Shown: piece after piece, positions 36,376-47,991 of the stretch
Numbering within the stretch: position 1 is the stretch's first letter
Layout of the letters: each line of letters begins with the position of its first letter
Assembly (NCBI RefSeq): GCF_006265115.1
Contig: NZ_SMDR01000003.1
Coordinates: forward strand, 62,001-126,000
Length of the DNA stretch: 64,000 nucleotides
Reading direction: 5' to 3'
Source: Arenimonas terrae
Lineage (GTDB): Bacteria > Pseudomonadota > Gammaproteobacteria > Xanthomonadales > Xanthomonadaceae
Position numbers and translations under genes: made by a program
The notes under the pieces: generated by a model
What the model saw: the letters and a program-made list of their open reading frames with translations, nothing else
Database searches by the model: none
Told to the model about the DNA's origin: nothing

Positions 36376-39300
36376 TCAGTTCCGCGGATCACGCAGGAAC
36401 CGCGCCAGCGACGGCGCCCCGCCACGCGCCGGCTCGAACTCCGCCGCCACGTCGACGAAACCGCGCAGCACCGCGATGTCGTGCGGCGTGCGCCCGAGCG
36501 AATCGCGGGCCTGGCGATTCGCGCCTTCGCGCAGCAGGCGCTGCACGACCCGCGGCAGGCCGTGCATGGCCGCCAGGTGCAGCGGGGTGAACCCGCGCTG
36601 GTCCTGCGCGTCGAGGCTGACGTCTTCGCCCAGCAGCCGCTCCAGCGCCGCCAGCAGAACGTCCTCGTCGCAGGCGGTGCCCGGTTCGGCGCGCGCGCCC
36701 AGCAGCAGGAGCAGCGGCGTCTGGCCACTGCCGTTGGCTTCGTCGGCACCGACATCGGCCAACAGCAGCACGTCCACCAGGGCCAGCACGCGCTGGCGGT
36801 CGCGCGAGGAGAACGCATGCAGGGCCGCACAGTGCAGCGGACCCAGGCCCTGCGCGTCGCGCGCCTGGGCGTCGGCACCGTGCGCGAGCAGGCGCGAGAT
36901 CAGTTCGGGCTGGCCCAGCGCGGCCGCGAGCATCAGCGGCGTCACGTCGCCCGGCAGCGGCAGGTCGGGCGCCGCGCCGGCGCGCAGCAGCTGATCGACC
37001 ACGCCGACATGGCGCATGCTGATCGCCGCCGACAGCGGCGTGGCGCCGGTGCGGGCCGACAGCGCGGTGTCGGCGCCGCGTTCGAGCAGCAGGGCCACCA
37101 CCACGTCGTGGCCACCGCCGGCGGCGCGCAGCAGGGCGCTGCAACCCTGGGCGTCGATACCGTCCACCGGCAAGCCCAGCTCGAGCAGGCGCAGCACCGC
37201 TTCGGCGTCGCCCGCCATGGCCGCCGACGGCAGGTCGGCCGGCTGCAGGGCGCGGCCCGGCAGCTGCCACTGTCGCCATTCCAGCCAGTGCGACAGTTCG
37301 CGCCGGTCCGCCGCCAGCGCCAGGCCCAGCGGCGTCTGGCCGTCGGGCGCCGACAGCGCCGGCGAGGCGCCATGGCGGATCAGTACGCGCAGCGCGCCTT
37401 CGCGGCCCAGCGTGGCAGCGCAGTGCAGCGCGGTGTGGCCGCGGCTGTCACGGGCGTTCGGGTCGGCGCCGGCGGCCAGCAGGGCTTCGGCCAGGCGCAG
37501 CCAGCCGAGCCGGATCGCGAGGCCCAGCGGCGGGTCGGAGGGCGCACCGCCGAAGGCGTCGGCGCCGCGATCGAGCAGCATCAGCGCCATCTGCTCGTGG
37601 CCGCGGCTGGTGTGTTCGGCGTCCATGCAGGCCTGCAGCCAGCGCGCCAGGCCGCCGACGCCGCCGACCGGCTGGCCGCGCTCGAGCAGGCGGTGCAGCG
37701 CGCCGGCGGCATGGCCGCCGCGGCCGAGCAGGTGGAAAAGCACGCTGTCCTCGCCATCGATGATGCGGTCGGCGCTGGCGCCATGGCGCAGCAGCCACTC
37801 CAGCGCGACGCCGTCGCCTTCACCGGCGAACTCCAGCAGCAGCGAGGCCATGCCGCGTTCGTCCGGGCCGGCGCCCAGGCGCAGCATGGCTTCGGCGGAT
37901 TCGCGGCGGTCGGCGAGCAGGGCCTCGCGCAGCAGTTCGCGCGGGGTCTTTTCGAAATGGCCCTCGGACAGGCCTTCGGCGACACTCGCCGGCAGCGGGT
38001 AGGTCGGATCGAGCACGGCGACCAGGGGCCAGCGACCGCTGCCCAGCGCGTGTTCGAGCGCGCGGCGGCCGTCTCCGTCACGCTGTTCGGGGCTGACGCC
38101 GAGCGCGATCAGATGGCGCAGGAACTCCGGCGGCACGCCGGCTTCGGCCGCCAGCACCAGGGCGTTGCGGCCGCGGGCGTCCGCCGTCGTGACGTCGGGA
38201 CGGGCCTGCGCCAGGCGCGACAGCACCGCAGCGTGCCCGCCGCGGGCGGTTTCCAGCAGCGGCGTCATGTCGTCGGCGTCGCGGGCGTTGCGGTCGGCGC
38301 CGGCGTCGAGCAGCTCGCCGACGATATCGGCGTTGCCGGCCGCGCAGGCCAGCAGCAGGGCCGTGCGCTGACGGGCGCCGCGGGCATCCACGCGCGCCTT
38401 GTGCCGCAGCAGCAGCTGCACGCCGGCTGGATCATCGTCGCCGGCGACCGCGGCCAGCAGGGCCGGTTGGCCGTCCTTGGGCTCGGGCTTGGCGCCGCGC
38501 TCGATCAGGAAGCGCGCCAGCCGCCAGTTGCCGGCCGCGCAGGCGATGCCCAGCGGGCTGAATCCTTCGGCGTTGAGCGCCTCGAGCGAAGCGCCGGCGT
38601 CGAGCAGCAGGGCCGCGACTGCCGGATCGGTACTGCGTGCGGCGTGGTGCAGCGGCGTGTTGCCGTCGGCGTCGGCGCGGCGGGCGTCGGCGCCGTTGGC
38701 GAGCAGGGTCATCACCGCTTCCGGACGGCCGTGCCAGCTGTCGCGGGTGGCGGCCAGCAGCGGCGTCAGCCCGCCGTGCTCCTCGTTGAGGTCCACGCCG
38801 CGCGCGATCAGCTCGCGCAGCAGGCGCAGGTCGCCCAGCAGCGCGGCGAGCATCGGCAGCGTGCGCTGGTCGCGATCTTCGGGCAGCGGTTCGGCGGCGG
38901 GGTCGGCACCGGCCTCCAGCGCCGCCAGGGCGGCCTCGATCCGGCCGGCGCGCGCGGCGGCATACAGCTGCGCATCGGGATCTTCGTCGTCCACTGCGAT
39001 TGGCGCGGGAACTTCGTCGTCGACCTCGTCGCCGTAGATCGGCAGCGACAGCACCGGCGGCGGTGAAGGCGCGGCGCCAAAACGCTGGACCAGGGCATGG
39101 GCCAGCAGCGTGCTCGCGAGCTGCGCCAGCACCGCGGCCGGACGCCAGCCCGCGGGCACCAGGCCGGGCCAGGCCAGCAGCAGGCCGCCGGCCAGCACGA
39201 CCAGCACGGCCACGGCGACCACGAAGCCGCGACCGGCGTCGGCCGGTCCTCCGGAGCCGACCGCAGCCACCAGCGCCGGCAGCCGGCCGCCTTCACGCCC

Positions 39301-39660
39301 GGCCAGGCCGAAGGCCGGCCAGGCCCGCCACAGGCAGAGCAGGGCGGCGCCGACCATGCCGCTCAGCGCCAGCGCAGCCGCCAGCGAGCCGGTGTCGCGC
39401 AGCGCCGACAGGGGCCAGCCCGCCGCCAGGGCCAGGCCGGCGAAACCCACGGCCCACAGCGCCGCGAGCGGCAGGACATCGTCGCGGCCGCCGGCATCGA
39501 CACGCAGGCCACGCTGCAGCGCCAGGCCCCGCACGAGGGCCGGCTGGGCCAACCAGGTGCCCAGCAGCGCTGCCGGATGGGCCCAAAGCGGCAACAGGGA
39601 CAGGCCGGCGCCCAGCGCCAGCCAGGCCCAGGCGAGACCGGGACGGCGGGCTTCAGCCAT
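36376..39660 (-). CDS. large membrane-anchored ankyrin-repeat protein
   Basis: A 1094-residue protein. Residues 1 to about 190 hold five or six hydrophobic segments. An acidic linker follows (GDEVDDEVPAPIAVDDEDPD). From residue 230 to the C-terminus there are well over fifteen ankyrin repeats, with many textbook units (DGNTPLHHAARS, RGHTALHCAATLGREGAL, QRGFTPLHLAAMHGL). Ankyrin arrays bind proteins. With the membrane part at the N-terminus, the array is probably cytosolic. There is no catalytic domain. Its start overlaps ycgL by 8 bp and its end meets the Kef gene 6 bp away. Confidence 0.85.
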   Translation of the reverse strand: MAEARRPGLAWAWLALGAGLSLLPLWAHPAALLGTWLAQPALVRGLALQRGLRVDAGGRDDVLPLAALWAVGFAGLALAAGWPLSALRDTGSLAAALALSGMVGAALLCLWRAWPAFGLAGREGGRLPALVAAVGSGGPADAGRGFVVAVAVLVVLAGGLLLAWPGLVPAGWRPAAVLAQLASTLLAHALVQRFGAAPSPPPVLSLPIYGDEVDDEVPAPIAVDDEDPDAQLYAAARAGRIEAALAALEAGADPAAEPLPEDRDQRTLPMLAALLGDLRLLRELIARGVDLNEEHGGLTPLLAATRDSWHGRPEAVMTLLANGADARRADADGNTPLHHAARSTDPAVAALLLDAGASLEALNAEGFSPLGIACAAGNWRLARFLIERGAKPEPKDGQPALLAAVAGDDDPAGVQLLLRHKARVDARGARQRTALLLACAAGNADIVGELLDAGADRNARDADDMTPLLETARGGHAAVLSRLAQARPDVTTADARGRNALVLAAEAGVPPEFLRHLIALGVSPEQRDGDGRRALEHALGSGRWPLVAVLDPTYPLPASVAEGLSEGHFEKTPRELLREALLADRRESAEAMLRLGAGPDERGMASLLLEFAGEGDGVALEWLLRHGASADRIIDGEDSVLFHLLGRGGHAAGALHRLLERGQPVGGVGGLARWLQACMDAEHTSRGHEQMALMLLDRGADAFGGAPSDPPLGLAIRLGWLRLAEALLAAGADPNARDSRGHTALHCAATLGREGALRVLIRHGASPALSAPDGQTPLGLALAADRRELSHWLEWRQWQLPGRALQPADLPSAAMAGDAEAVLRLLELGLPVDGIDAQGCSALLRAAGGGHDVVVALLLERGADTALSARTGATPLSAAISMRHVGVVDQLLRAGAAPDLPLPGDVTPLMLAAALGQPELISRLLAHGADAQARDAQGLGPLHCAALHAFSSRDRQRVLALVDVLLLADVGADEANGSGQTPLLLLLGARAEPGTACDEDVLLAALERLLGEDVSLDAQDQRGFTPLHLAAMHGLPRVVQRLLREGANRQARDSLGRTPHDIAVLRGFVDVAAEFEPARGGAPSLARFLRDPRN

Positions 39661-39907
39661 CGACCATCGGGTCCAGCACGGTGGGCGGGAACTGCAGGTG
39701 GAAGCCGTGCGTGGCCAGGTTCAGGCGCACGACGGCGGCGTCGGCGCGGGCCAGCTTACGCTCCTCGGTCAGCGCCAGCTCCATCACGAAGACCAGATCG
39801 CCCAGCGGCGCCCGCACCGCCTCGGGCAGCACGGCGAAATCGTCCCGCTTGCGCAGGTAGAGATAGGTATCGGGCTTGCGCAGGGACTTGTAGATGAAGG
39901 TTTGCAT
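39653..39907 (-). CDS. YcgL domain protein
   Basis: An 84-residue protein beginning QTFIYKSLRKPDTYLYLRKRDDF, then VLPEAVRAPLGDLVFVMEL, which identifies the YcgL family. These are small alpha/beta proteins of unsettled function, with a nuclease role reported for some members. ATG 39907 gives the family length, although the frame remains open for 83 codons upstream. The stop overlaps the ankyrin gene start by 8 bp, so it is the first gene of a two-gene unit. Confidence 0.88.
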   Translation of the reverse strand: MQTFIYKSLRKPDTYLYLRKRDDFAVLPEAVRAPLGDLVFVMELALTEERKLARADAAVVRLNLATHGFHLQFPPTVLDPMVDG

Positions 39908-40025
39908 GGGCGCGCCGGCGGAATCCGGGGATTGTCGCCGCAAACGGCGCATGGGAGAAGCAGCACGGGCGACGGCGCGGCCGCCTTTGTTAGTCTTGCC
40001 GGCCTGCCTGAACCCCGGAGCCGCC

Positions 40026-42416
40026 ATGCGCCACCGCCCCACCGCCCTCGCCCGGCTGACCGCCGTCGCCTTCGCCGCCTGCGCGACGATGGCCGGCGCA
40101 CAAAGCCCGTCTTCGACACCGGCATCGGCGCCGGCCCTGACGCTGGACCAGGCCATGGCCCATCCGGACTGGATCGGCCCGCCGGTGGAAACCGCGTGGT
40201 GGGCGCTCGACGGCCAGCAGGCCTATTTCACGCTCAAGCGCGCCGGCTCGCCGGTGCGCGACACCTGGCGCCAGCCGATCGCCGGCGGCGCGGCCGTCAA
40301 GGTCGAAGGCGCCGACCTGGCGACGCTGGACACCGCCCAGGTCGAATTCGACGCCAGCCGACGTCGCGCGGTGTTCGTGCGCAACGGCGACGTCTTCCTG
40401 CGCGAACTCGGCGGCGCCCTGACCCAGCTGACCCGCAGCGCCGAGGCCGAGGGCGAGGCCCGCTTCGCCGCTGACGGCCGCGGCGTGATCTGGCGCGTCG
40501 GCAACGACTGGTTCCGCTGGTCGCCCGATACCCGCCTCGCGCAGCCGGTGGCGCTGCCGCGTGCCGAGAAGGATCCCGCCGCCGCCCCGGACGCCGACGC
40601 CCTGCGCGACCACCAGCTGCGCCTGAGCGCGGCGCTGGCGCGCGAAAAACAGTTCCGCGAACAGCTGCGCGACCAGGCCGAAGCCAACCGCAAGGCCGAC
40701 CCCACGCGCGCTGCCGCGCCGGTGTTCCTCGGCGACAAGATCGAGATCGCCAACACCGCGCTCTCGCCCGACGGCCGCTGGCTGCTGGTGGTGGTCCAGC
40801 CCAAGGGCGGCGACCGCGGCCGCGGCGGCAAGATGCCCAAGTACGTCACCGAATCGGGTTACGAAGAAGCCGAGGACGTGCGCGTGCGCGTCGGCCGCAA
40901 TCCGCCGCAGGGCCAGCAGCTCAAGCTGGTGGACCTTCGCGACGGCAGCGTGCGCGACCTGGCGCTGTCGAACCTGCCCGGCATCGGCAGCGACCCGCTG
41001 GCCGACCTGCGCAAGGCCGCCAAGCTCGATGCGCTCAAGGGCGACCGCCCGGTGCGCCTGGACGGCATCAGCTGGAGCGACGACGGCGCCAATGCCGCGG
41101 TGATGGCGCGCGCGGTCGACAACAAGGACCGCTGGATCGCCACCGTGGACCTGGGCGCCGGCAAGCTGGTGCCCACGCACCGGCTCACCGACCCGGCCTG
41201 GATCAACTGGAACTTCAACGATTTCGGCTGGCTGCCGGGCGGTCGCACGCTCTGGTTCCTGTCTGAGGAAACCGGCTATTCGCACCTGTACACCGTGGTG
41301 CCGGGCCAGCGCGCCAATGCGCTGACGCGCGGCAGCTGGGAAGCCTCCTCGCCGCAGTGGTCGCCCGACGGCAGCACCGCCTATTTCGTCTGCAACCGCG
41401 AGTGGCCGGGCGACTACGAAGTCTGCGCGGTGCCCAGCACCGGCGGCGAAGTGCGCGAAGTCACCGCGCTCGACGGCGTCGAGTCGTACGCGCTTTCGCC
41501 CGATGGTTCGCGCCTGCTGCTGCGCTGGTCGGCGCACCACACGCCGGCGCAGCTGGCGGTGCAGCCGGTCGCCGGCGGCGAGGCGGTAAAGCTCACCGAC
41601 ACCCGCAGCGAAGACTACAAGTCGCGTGACTGGCTGGCGCCGCAGATCGTCAAGGTGCCGTCCACGCACGGCGCCGGCACGATCTGGGGCAAGCTCTACC
41701 GCCCGGCGACGCTCGAGGCCGGCCGCAAGTACCCGGTGGTGATGTTCGTGCACGGCGCCGGCTACCTGCAGAACGTGCACGCGCGTTTCCCGGTGTATTT
41801 CCGCGAGCAGATGTTCCACCAGCTGCTGGTCGAACGCGGCTACATCGTGCTCGACCTCGACTACCGCGCCTCCGAGGGTTACGGCCGCGACTGGCGCACG
41901 GCGATCTACCGCCAGATGGGCCACCCGGAACTGGAGGACTACCTGGACGGCGTGAAGTACATGGTGGCGCAGCACCAGGGCGACGCCGCCAACGTCGGCA
42001 TCTACGGCGGCAGCTACGGCGGCTTCATGAGCTTCATGGCGCTGTTCCGGGCGCCGGACGAGTTCAAGGCCGGCGCCGCGCTGCGCCCGGTCACCGACTG
42101 GACCAGCTACAACCACGAATACACCTCGAACATCCTCAACACGCCCGAGCTCGACCCCGAGGCCTTCCGCAAGTCCTCGCCGATCGAATACGCGCAGAAC
42201 CTGCGCGGCCACCTGCTGATCAGCCACGGCATGATCGACGACAACGTCTTCTACCAGGACTCGGTGCGGCTGGCGCAGCGCCTGATCGAGCTCAAGAAGG
42301 ACCACTGGGAGATGGCCAGCTATCCGCTGGAGCGCCACGCCTACCAGCATCCGGAAAGCTGGTACGACCAGTACCGGCGCATCCTGCAGCTGTTCGAGCG
42401 CAGCCTCAAACCCTGA
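40026..42416 (+). CDS. exported S9 family prolyl oligopeptidase
   Basis: A 796-residue protein with a signal peptide ending near ATMAGA (residues about 1-25). It has an N-terminal WD/beta-propeller of DPP-IV/acylaminoacyl-peptidase type (LSPDGRWLLVVV, WSPDGSTAYFV). The C-terminal alpha/beta hydrolase carries Ser663 (GGSYGG), Asp738 (GMIDDNV) and His771 (LERHAYQHP). It is predicted to cleave short peptides in the periplasm. It has its own ribosome site (GGAG) and a terminator after it, and so is probably monocistronic. Xanthomonadaceae carry many such peptidases for growth on protein. Confidence 0.93.
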   Translation: MRHRPTALARLTAVAFAACATMAGAQSPSSTPASAPALTLDQAMAHPDWIGPPVETAWWALDGQQAYFTLKRAGSPVRDTWRQPIAGGAAVKVEGADLATLDTAQVEFDASRRRAVFVRNGDVFLRELGGALTQLTRSAEAEGEARFAADGRGVIWRVGNDWFRWSPDTRLAQPVALPRAEKDPAAAPDADALRDHQLRLSAALAREKQFREQLRDQAEANRKADPTRAAAPVFLGDKIEIANTALSPDGRWLLVVVQPKGGDRGRGGKMPKYVTESGYEEAEDVRVRVGRNPPQGQQLKLVDLRDGSVRDLALSNLPGIGSDPLADLRKAAKLDALKGDRPVRLDGISWSDDGANAAVMARAVDNKDRWIATVDLGAGKLVPTHRLTDPAWINWNFNDFGWLPGGRTLWFLSEETGYSHLYTVVPGQRANALTRGSWEASSPQWSPDGSTAYFVCNREWPGDYEVCAVPSTGGEVREVTALDGVESYALSPDGSRLLLRWSAHHTPAQLAVQPVAGGEAVKLTDTRSEDYKSRDWLAPQIVKVPSTHGAGTIWGKLYRPATLEAGRKYPVVMFVHGAGYLQNVHARFPVYFREQMFHQLLVERGYIVLDLDYRASEGYGRDWRTAIYRQMGHPELEDYLDGVKYMVAQHQGDAANVGIYGGSYGGFMSFMALFRAPDEFKAGAALRPVTDWTSYNHEYTSNILNTPELDPEAFRKSSPIEYAQNLRGHLLISHGMIDDNVFYQDSVRLAQRLIELKKDHWEMASYPLERHAYQHPESWYDQYRRILQLFERSLKP

Positions 42417-42432
42417 GGCTCCGCGCAATACG

Positions 42433-42464
42433 AAGGGGCGGACCGGCAACGGTCCGCCCCTTTT
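42433..42464. terminator. intrinsic terminator between the S9 peptidase and xanB2
   Basis: A 12-bp perfect stem (42433-42444 with 42451-42462), loop GGCAAC, followed by TT on +. It lies 16 bp after the peptidase stop and before the stop of the convergent chorismatase gene. Confidence 0.85.
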
Positions 42465-42486
42465 CATTCTGGGAAGCCCGCCGGTA

Positions 42487-44573
<2,087 letters not shown>

Positions 44574-44585
44574 GCGCCGCGCAAA

Positions 44586-44706
44586 TAAAAACCCCGCGGA
44601 CCAGGGGAAGTCCGCGGGGCAGGTGGAGACCTAGGTTGGGGAGAACCTGGCTCCGGGTGGATCCACTCAGGGGAGGGAGTGATCCTTGCGCCGGACCTTG
44701 CATCCG
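44586..44706 (-). ncRNA. sX13-like small RNA with C-rich loops, downstream of polA
   Basis: On the - strand, between polA and hemF, there are three successive hairpins: 44659-44685 (loop CCTCCCCT, one bulge), 44633-44648 (loop CTCCCC) and 44592-44619 (10-bp perfect stem, loop TTCCCCTG). The last is followed by TTTTTATTT, a strong intrinsic terminator. A possible -10 (TACTAG, 44713-44718) sets the 5' end near 44706, giving about 120 nt. Three CCCC-bearing loops and this size are the hallmarks of sX13, an Xanthomonas sRNA of about 115 nt that binds G-rich sites in mRNAs. There is no open frame here. The exact ends are estimates. Confidence 0.75.
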
Positions 44707-44831
44707 ACGCGCCTAGTAGACATCCGCCAGCATGAGAAGTTCGTGAACGGGCACGTTAAGCAAATGTTGGATTCAGGACGCGTTCATTCGCTGGCAAACA
44801 CCTGAAAAACAAGGCGAAATCCGTCACTCGT

Positions 44832-47564
44832 TCAGTGCGCTTCGTCCCAGTTTTTGCCGGTTCCCACGTCCACAACCAGCGCGACCTTCAGTTCCGCCGC
44901 AGCGGCCATGCGGCGGCGCACCTCCGGCACCAGCACGTCGACGAAGTCGGCCTCGGCCTCGAACACCAGTTCGTCGTGCACCTGCATCAGCATCGTCGCG
45001 CGCCCGCCCTGCCCGGCAAGCCAGGCGTCCACGCTCACCATGGCCCGTTTGATGATGTCGGCAGCGGTGCCCTGCATCGGCGCGTTGATCGCGGCGCGTT
45101 CGGCGCCGGCGCGCTGGGCCTGGTTGCGCGAGTGGATCTCGTTGAGCTGCAGGCGGCGGCCGAACACGGTTTCGACATAGCCCTGCTCGCGCGCCTGCTG
45201 GCGCACGCGCTCCATGTAGTCGCGCACACCGGGGTAACGGGCGAAGTAGAGCGCGATGTAGTCCTGCGCCTCGCCACGGCCGATGCCGAGCTGACGCGCC
45301 AGGCCGAAGGCGCTCATGCCGTACATCAGGCCGAAGTTGATCGCCTTGGCGGCGCGGCGCTGGTCGCCCGTGACCTTGTCCACCGTGGTGCCGAATACTT
45401 CGGCGGCGGTGGCGCGGTGCACGTCCTGGCCGCTCTCGAAGGCGCGCAGCAGGCCGGGGTCCTCGGACAGGTGGGCCATGATTCGCAGCTCGATCTGCGA
45501 ATAGTCGCAGGCGACGATCTGCTTGCCCGGCGGCGCGATGAAGGCGGTGCGGATGCGGCGGCCGTCCTCGGTGCGGATCGGGATGTTCTGCAGGTTCGGG
45601 TCGTTCGAACTCAGGCGGCCCGTGGCCGCACCGGCCTGGTGGTAGCTGGTGTGCACGCGGCCGGTGTCGGGATTGACCATCTCCGGCAGCTTGTCGGTGT
45701 AGGTGTTGCGCAGCTTGGCCAGGCCGCGGTACTCCAGGATCAGGCGTGGCAGCTCGTGCTGGTCGGCGATCGCCTCCAGCGCCTCCTCGTTGGTGGAGGG
45801 CGCGCCGGTCGGCGTCTTCACCAGCGCCGGCAGTTTCAGTTCCTCGAACAGCAGCGCTCCGAGCTGTTTTGGCGAATCGAGGTTGAAGGCGCGGCCGGCG
45901 ATGTCGTGCGCGCGCTGCTGCGCGGCCAGCATGCGCTGCGACAGGTCGGCGCTCTGCCGGCGCAGCTCGGCCACATCCACCAGCACGCCGGTGAACTCCA
46001 TGCGCTCGAGCACCGGCACCAGCGGCATCTCGATGTCGCGGTAGACCGACTGCAGCGAGGGCACGGCGGCCAGCTTCGCCGACAGCACCTGGTGCAGGCG
46101 CAGGGTGATGTCGGCGTCCTCGGCGGCGTATTTCGTCGCGTCATCCAGGGCCACCTGCGAGAACAGGATCTGCTTGGCGCCCTTGCCGGCCACCTGTTCG
46201 TACTTGATGGTCTCGTAGCCCAGGTACTTCTGCGCCAGCGTATCCATGTCGTGGCGCAGGCCGCCGGCGTTGTACACGAAGCTCTCGAGCATCGTGTCCT
46301 CGGCATAACCGCGCACGGTCACACCGTGCCGGCGCAGCACGTGCAGGTCGTACTTGCCGTGCTGGCCGAGCTTCGCCTTGCCGGCATCTTCCAGGACCGG
46401 GCGCAGCGCCCCGAGCACCGAGTCGCGCGGCAGCTGGGCCGGCGCACCCGGGTAATCGTGGCCGACCGGGATGTAGCAGGCCTTGCCGGCTTCGATCGCG
46501 AAGCTCAGGCCGACCAGGTTGGCGCGCATCGGGTCCAACGAGTCGGTTTCGGTGTCGAAGGCGACCAGCGGCGCCGCCGCCAGCTGGGCGAGCCAGTGCT
46601 GCAGGCGGTCGGGCGTGGTCACGCATTCGTACTCGCCCGGAGCGGAAAGTTCGGCCGCCGGCGCGGCTTCCGGAGCCGCCGCGGGTGCGGCGGCCTTCGC
46701 GCCGCGCGCCGGCGCGGCCGCTCCGCCGTCGAGTTCCTTGAGCGCGGCGTTGAAGCCGTAGCGGGTGTAGAGCCCGCGCAGCGCCTCGACGTCGCGTGCG
46801 CGCAGCTTCAGGTCGGCCGGGCCCTGGTCGAGCGGCACGTCGGTCTTGATCGTCACCAGCTGCTGGTTCAACGGCAGGCGCGGCAGTGCGGCGCGCAGGT
46901 TCTCGCCGATCTTGCCGCCGATCTTCTCCGCGCCGGCGATCACCGCCTCCAGCGTGCCGTATTCGGCCAGCCATTTGGCCGCGGTCTTGGGGCCGCACTT
47001 GTCCACGCCGGGCACGTTGTCGACGGTGTCGCCCATCAGGGCCAGCAGGTCGACGACCTGGTCCGGGCGCACGCCGAACTTCTCGAACACGCCGGCGTCG
47101 TCGAGCACGCTGCCGGTCATGGTGTTGGTGAGCGTGATGCCCGGCCGCACCAGCTGGGCGAAATCCTTGTCGCCGGTGGAGATGGTGACCGGGATGCCGG
47201 CGGCGTGCGCCTGCAGGGCCAGCGTGCCGATCACGTCGTCGGCCTCGACGCCCGACACACGAAGGATCGGAAAACCCAGGGCCTCGACGATCTGCATCAT
47301 CGGCTCGACCTGGGCGCGCAGTTCGTCGGGCATGGGCGGCCGGTTGGCCTTGTACTCGGGGTAAAGCGCATCGCGGAAGGTCGGGCCGGAGGCGTCCACC
47401 ACGAAGGCGGTGAAGTCCGGGTTCTCCTTCAGCGTCGCGCGCAGCATGTTGACGATGCCGAACAGGGCGCCGCTGGGCGAGCCATCGGGCGCGGTCAGCG
47501 GCGGCAGCGCGTGGAAGGCGCGGTAGAGGTAGGACGAGCCGTCGATCAGGACGAGGCGGGACAT
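44832..47564 (-). CDS. polA: DNA polymerase I
   Basis: A 910-residue three-domain enzyme. The 5'-3' exonuclease covers residues 1 to about 290 (LVLIDGSSYLYRAFHAL, VEADDVIGTLA, STGDKDFAQLV). A Pro/Ala linker leads to an active-looking 3'-5' exonuclease (FDTETDSLDP, EDTML, YAAEDADITLRL). The polymerase carries motif A (CDYSQIELRIMAHLS), motif B (RRAAKAINFGLMYGMSAFGL) and motif C (QVHDELVF). It fills gaps and removes RNA primers. ATG 47564 gives the conserved start (MSRLVLIDG). A conserved DUF2782 gene diverges upstream. Confidence 0.98.
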   Translation of the reverse strand: MSRLVLIDGSSYLYRAFHALPPLTAPDGSPSGALFGIVNMLRATLKENPDFTAFVVDASGPTFRDALYPEYKANRPPMPDELRAQVEPMMQIVEALGFPILRVSGVEADDVIGTLALQAHAAGIPVTISTGDKDFAQLVRPGITLTNTMTGSVLDDAGVFEKFGVRPDQVVDLLALMGDTVDNVPGVDKCGPKTAAKWLAEYGTLEAVIAGAEKIGGKIGENLRAALPRLPLNQQLVTIKTDVPLDQGPADLKLRARDVEALRGLYTRYGFNAALKELDGGAAAPARGAKAAAPAAAPEAAPAAELSAPGEYECVTTPDRLQHWLAQLAAAPLVAFDTETDSLDPMRANLVGLSFAIEAGKACYIPVGHDYPGAPAQLPRDSVLGALRPVLEDAGKAKLGQHGKYDLHVLRRHGVTVRGYAEDTMLESFVYNAGGLRHDMDTLAQKYLGYETIKYEQVAGKGAKQILFSQVALDDATKYAAEDADITLRLHQVLSAKLAAVPSLQSVYRDIEMPLVPVLERMEFTGVLVDVAELRRQSADLSQRMLAAQQRAHDIAGRAFNLDSPKQLGALLFEELKLPALVKTPTGAPSTNEEALEAIADQHELPRLILEYRGLAKLRNTYTDKLPEMVNPDTGRVHTSYHQAGAATGRLSSNDPNLQNIPIRTEDGRRIRTAFIAPPGKQIVACDYSQIELRIMAHLSEDPGLLRAFESGQDVHRATAAEVFGTTVDKVTGDQRRAAKAINFGLMYGMSAFGLARQLGIGRGEAQDYIALYFARYPGVRDYMERVRQQAREQGYVETVFGRRLQLNEIHSRNQAQRAGAERAAINAPMQGTAADIIKRAMVSVDAWLAGQGGRATMLMQVHDELVFEAEADFVDVLVPEVRRRMAAAAELKVALVVDVGTGKNWDEAH

Positions 47565-47670
47565 GGCGTGGCCTGGCATGGGCAGAACGCGATTCTAAGC
47601 CGGCGGGGCCTTGAGCGCCCCCGGCGCATTTGCCATTCTGCAAGCCCCCCGCGTCACAGGAGAATCCGCC

Positions 47671-47991
47671 ATGTCCCCCCTGCTTCCGCTGCTGCTGGCC
47701 CTGCTCGCCCAGGACGCCGACACGGGCCGGTCGGGCGACGTGCCGATCCCGGAGAAGGCCGAGGCGCCCGCCATGCAGGACGAGCCGCCCACCGTCGCCA
47801 TCCGCGTCGAGGAGAACGGCGACCGGGTCGAGGAATACCGCCAGAACGGCCAGCTCTACATGGTCAAGGTCACGCCCGAACGTGGGCCGGCCTATTACCT
47901 GCACGACACCGATGGCAATGGCCGCCTGAACCGGGACGACCGCCTGCCCAAGGTCTCGCCGGTGTACTGGACGATCTACGAATGGGATTGA
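47671..47991 (+). CDS. exported DUF2782 family protein
   Basis: A 106-residue protein with a short signal peptide (MSPLLPLLLALLAQDA). The conserved part is PTVAIRVEENGDRVEEYRQNG (described by its E-E-Y-R core), LYMVKVTPERGPAYYLHDTDGNG and VYWTIYEWD, which match DUF2782. The family is usually encoded beside polA, as here. The function is unknown. AGGAG precedes ATG 47671. The last 10 bp overlap the dctQ gene. Confidence 0.85.
   Translation: MSPLLPLLLALLAQDADTGRSGDVPIPEKAEAPAMQDEPPTVAIRVEENGDRVEEYRQNGQLYMVKVTPERGPAYYLHDTDGNGRLNRDDRLPKVSPVYWTIYEWD

Noticed and set aside
36481-39066. An 861-codon + strand frame opposite the ankyrin gene
   Set aside because: It is rich in Gln, Arg and Gly with no recognisable fold, and mirrors codon bias of the ankyrin gene.
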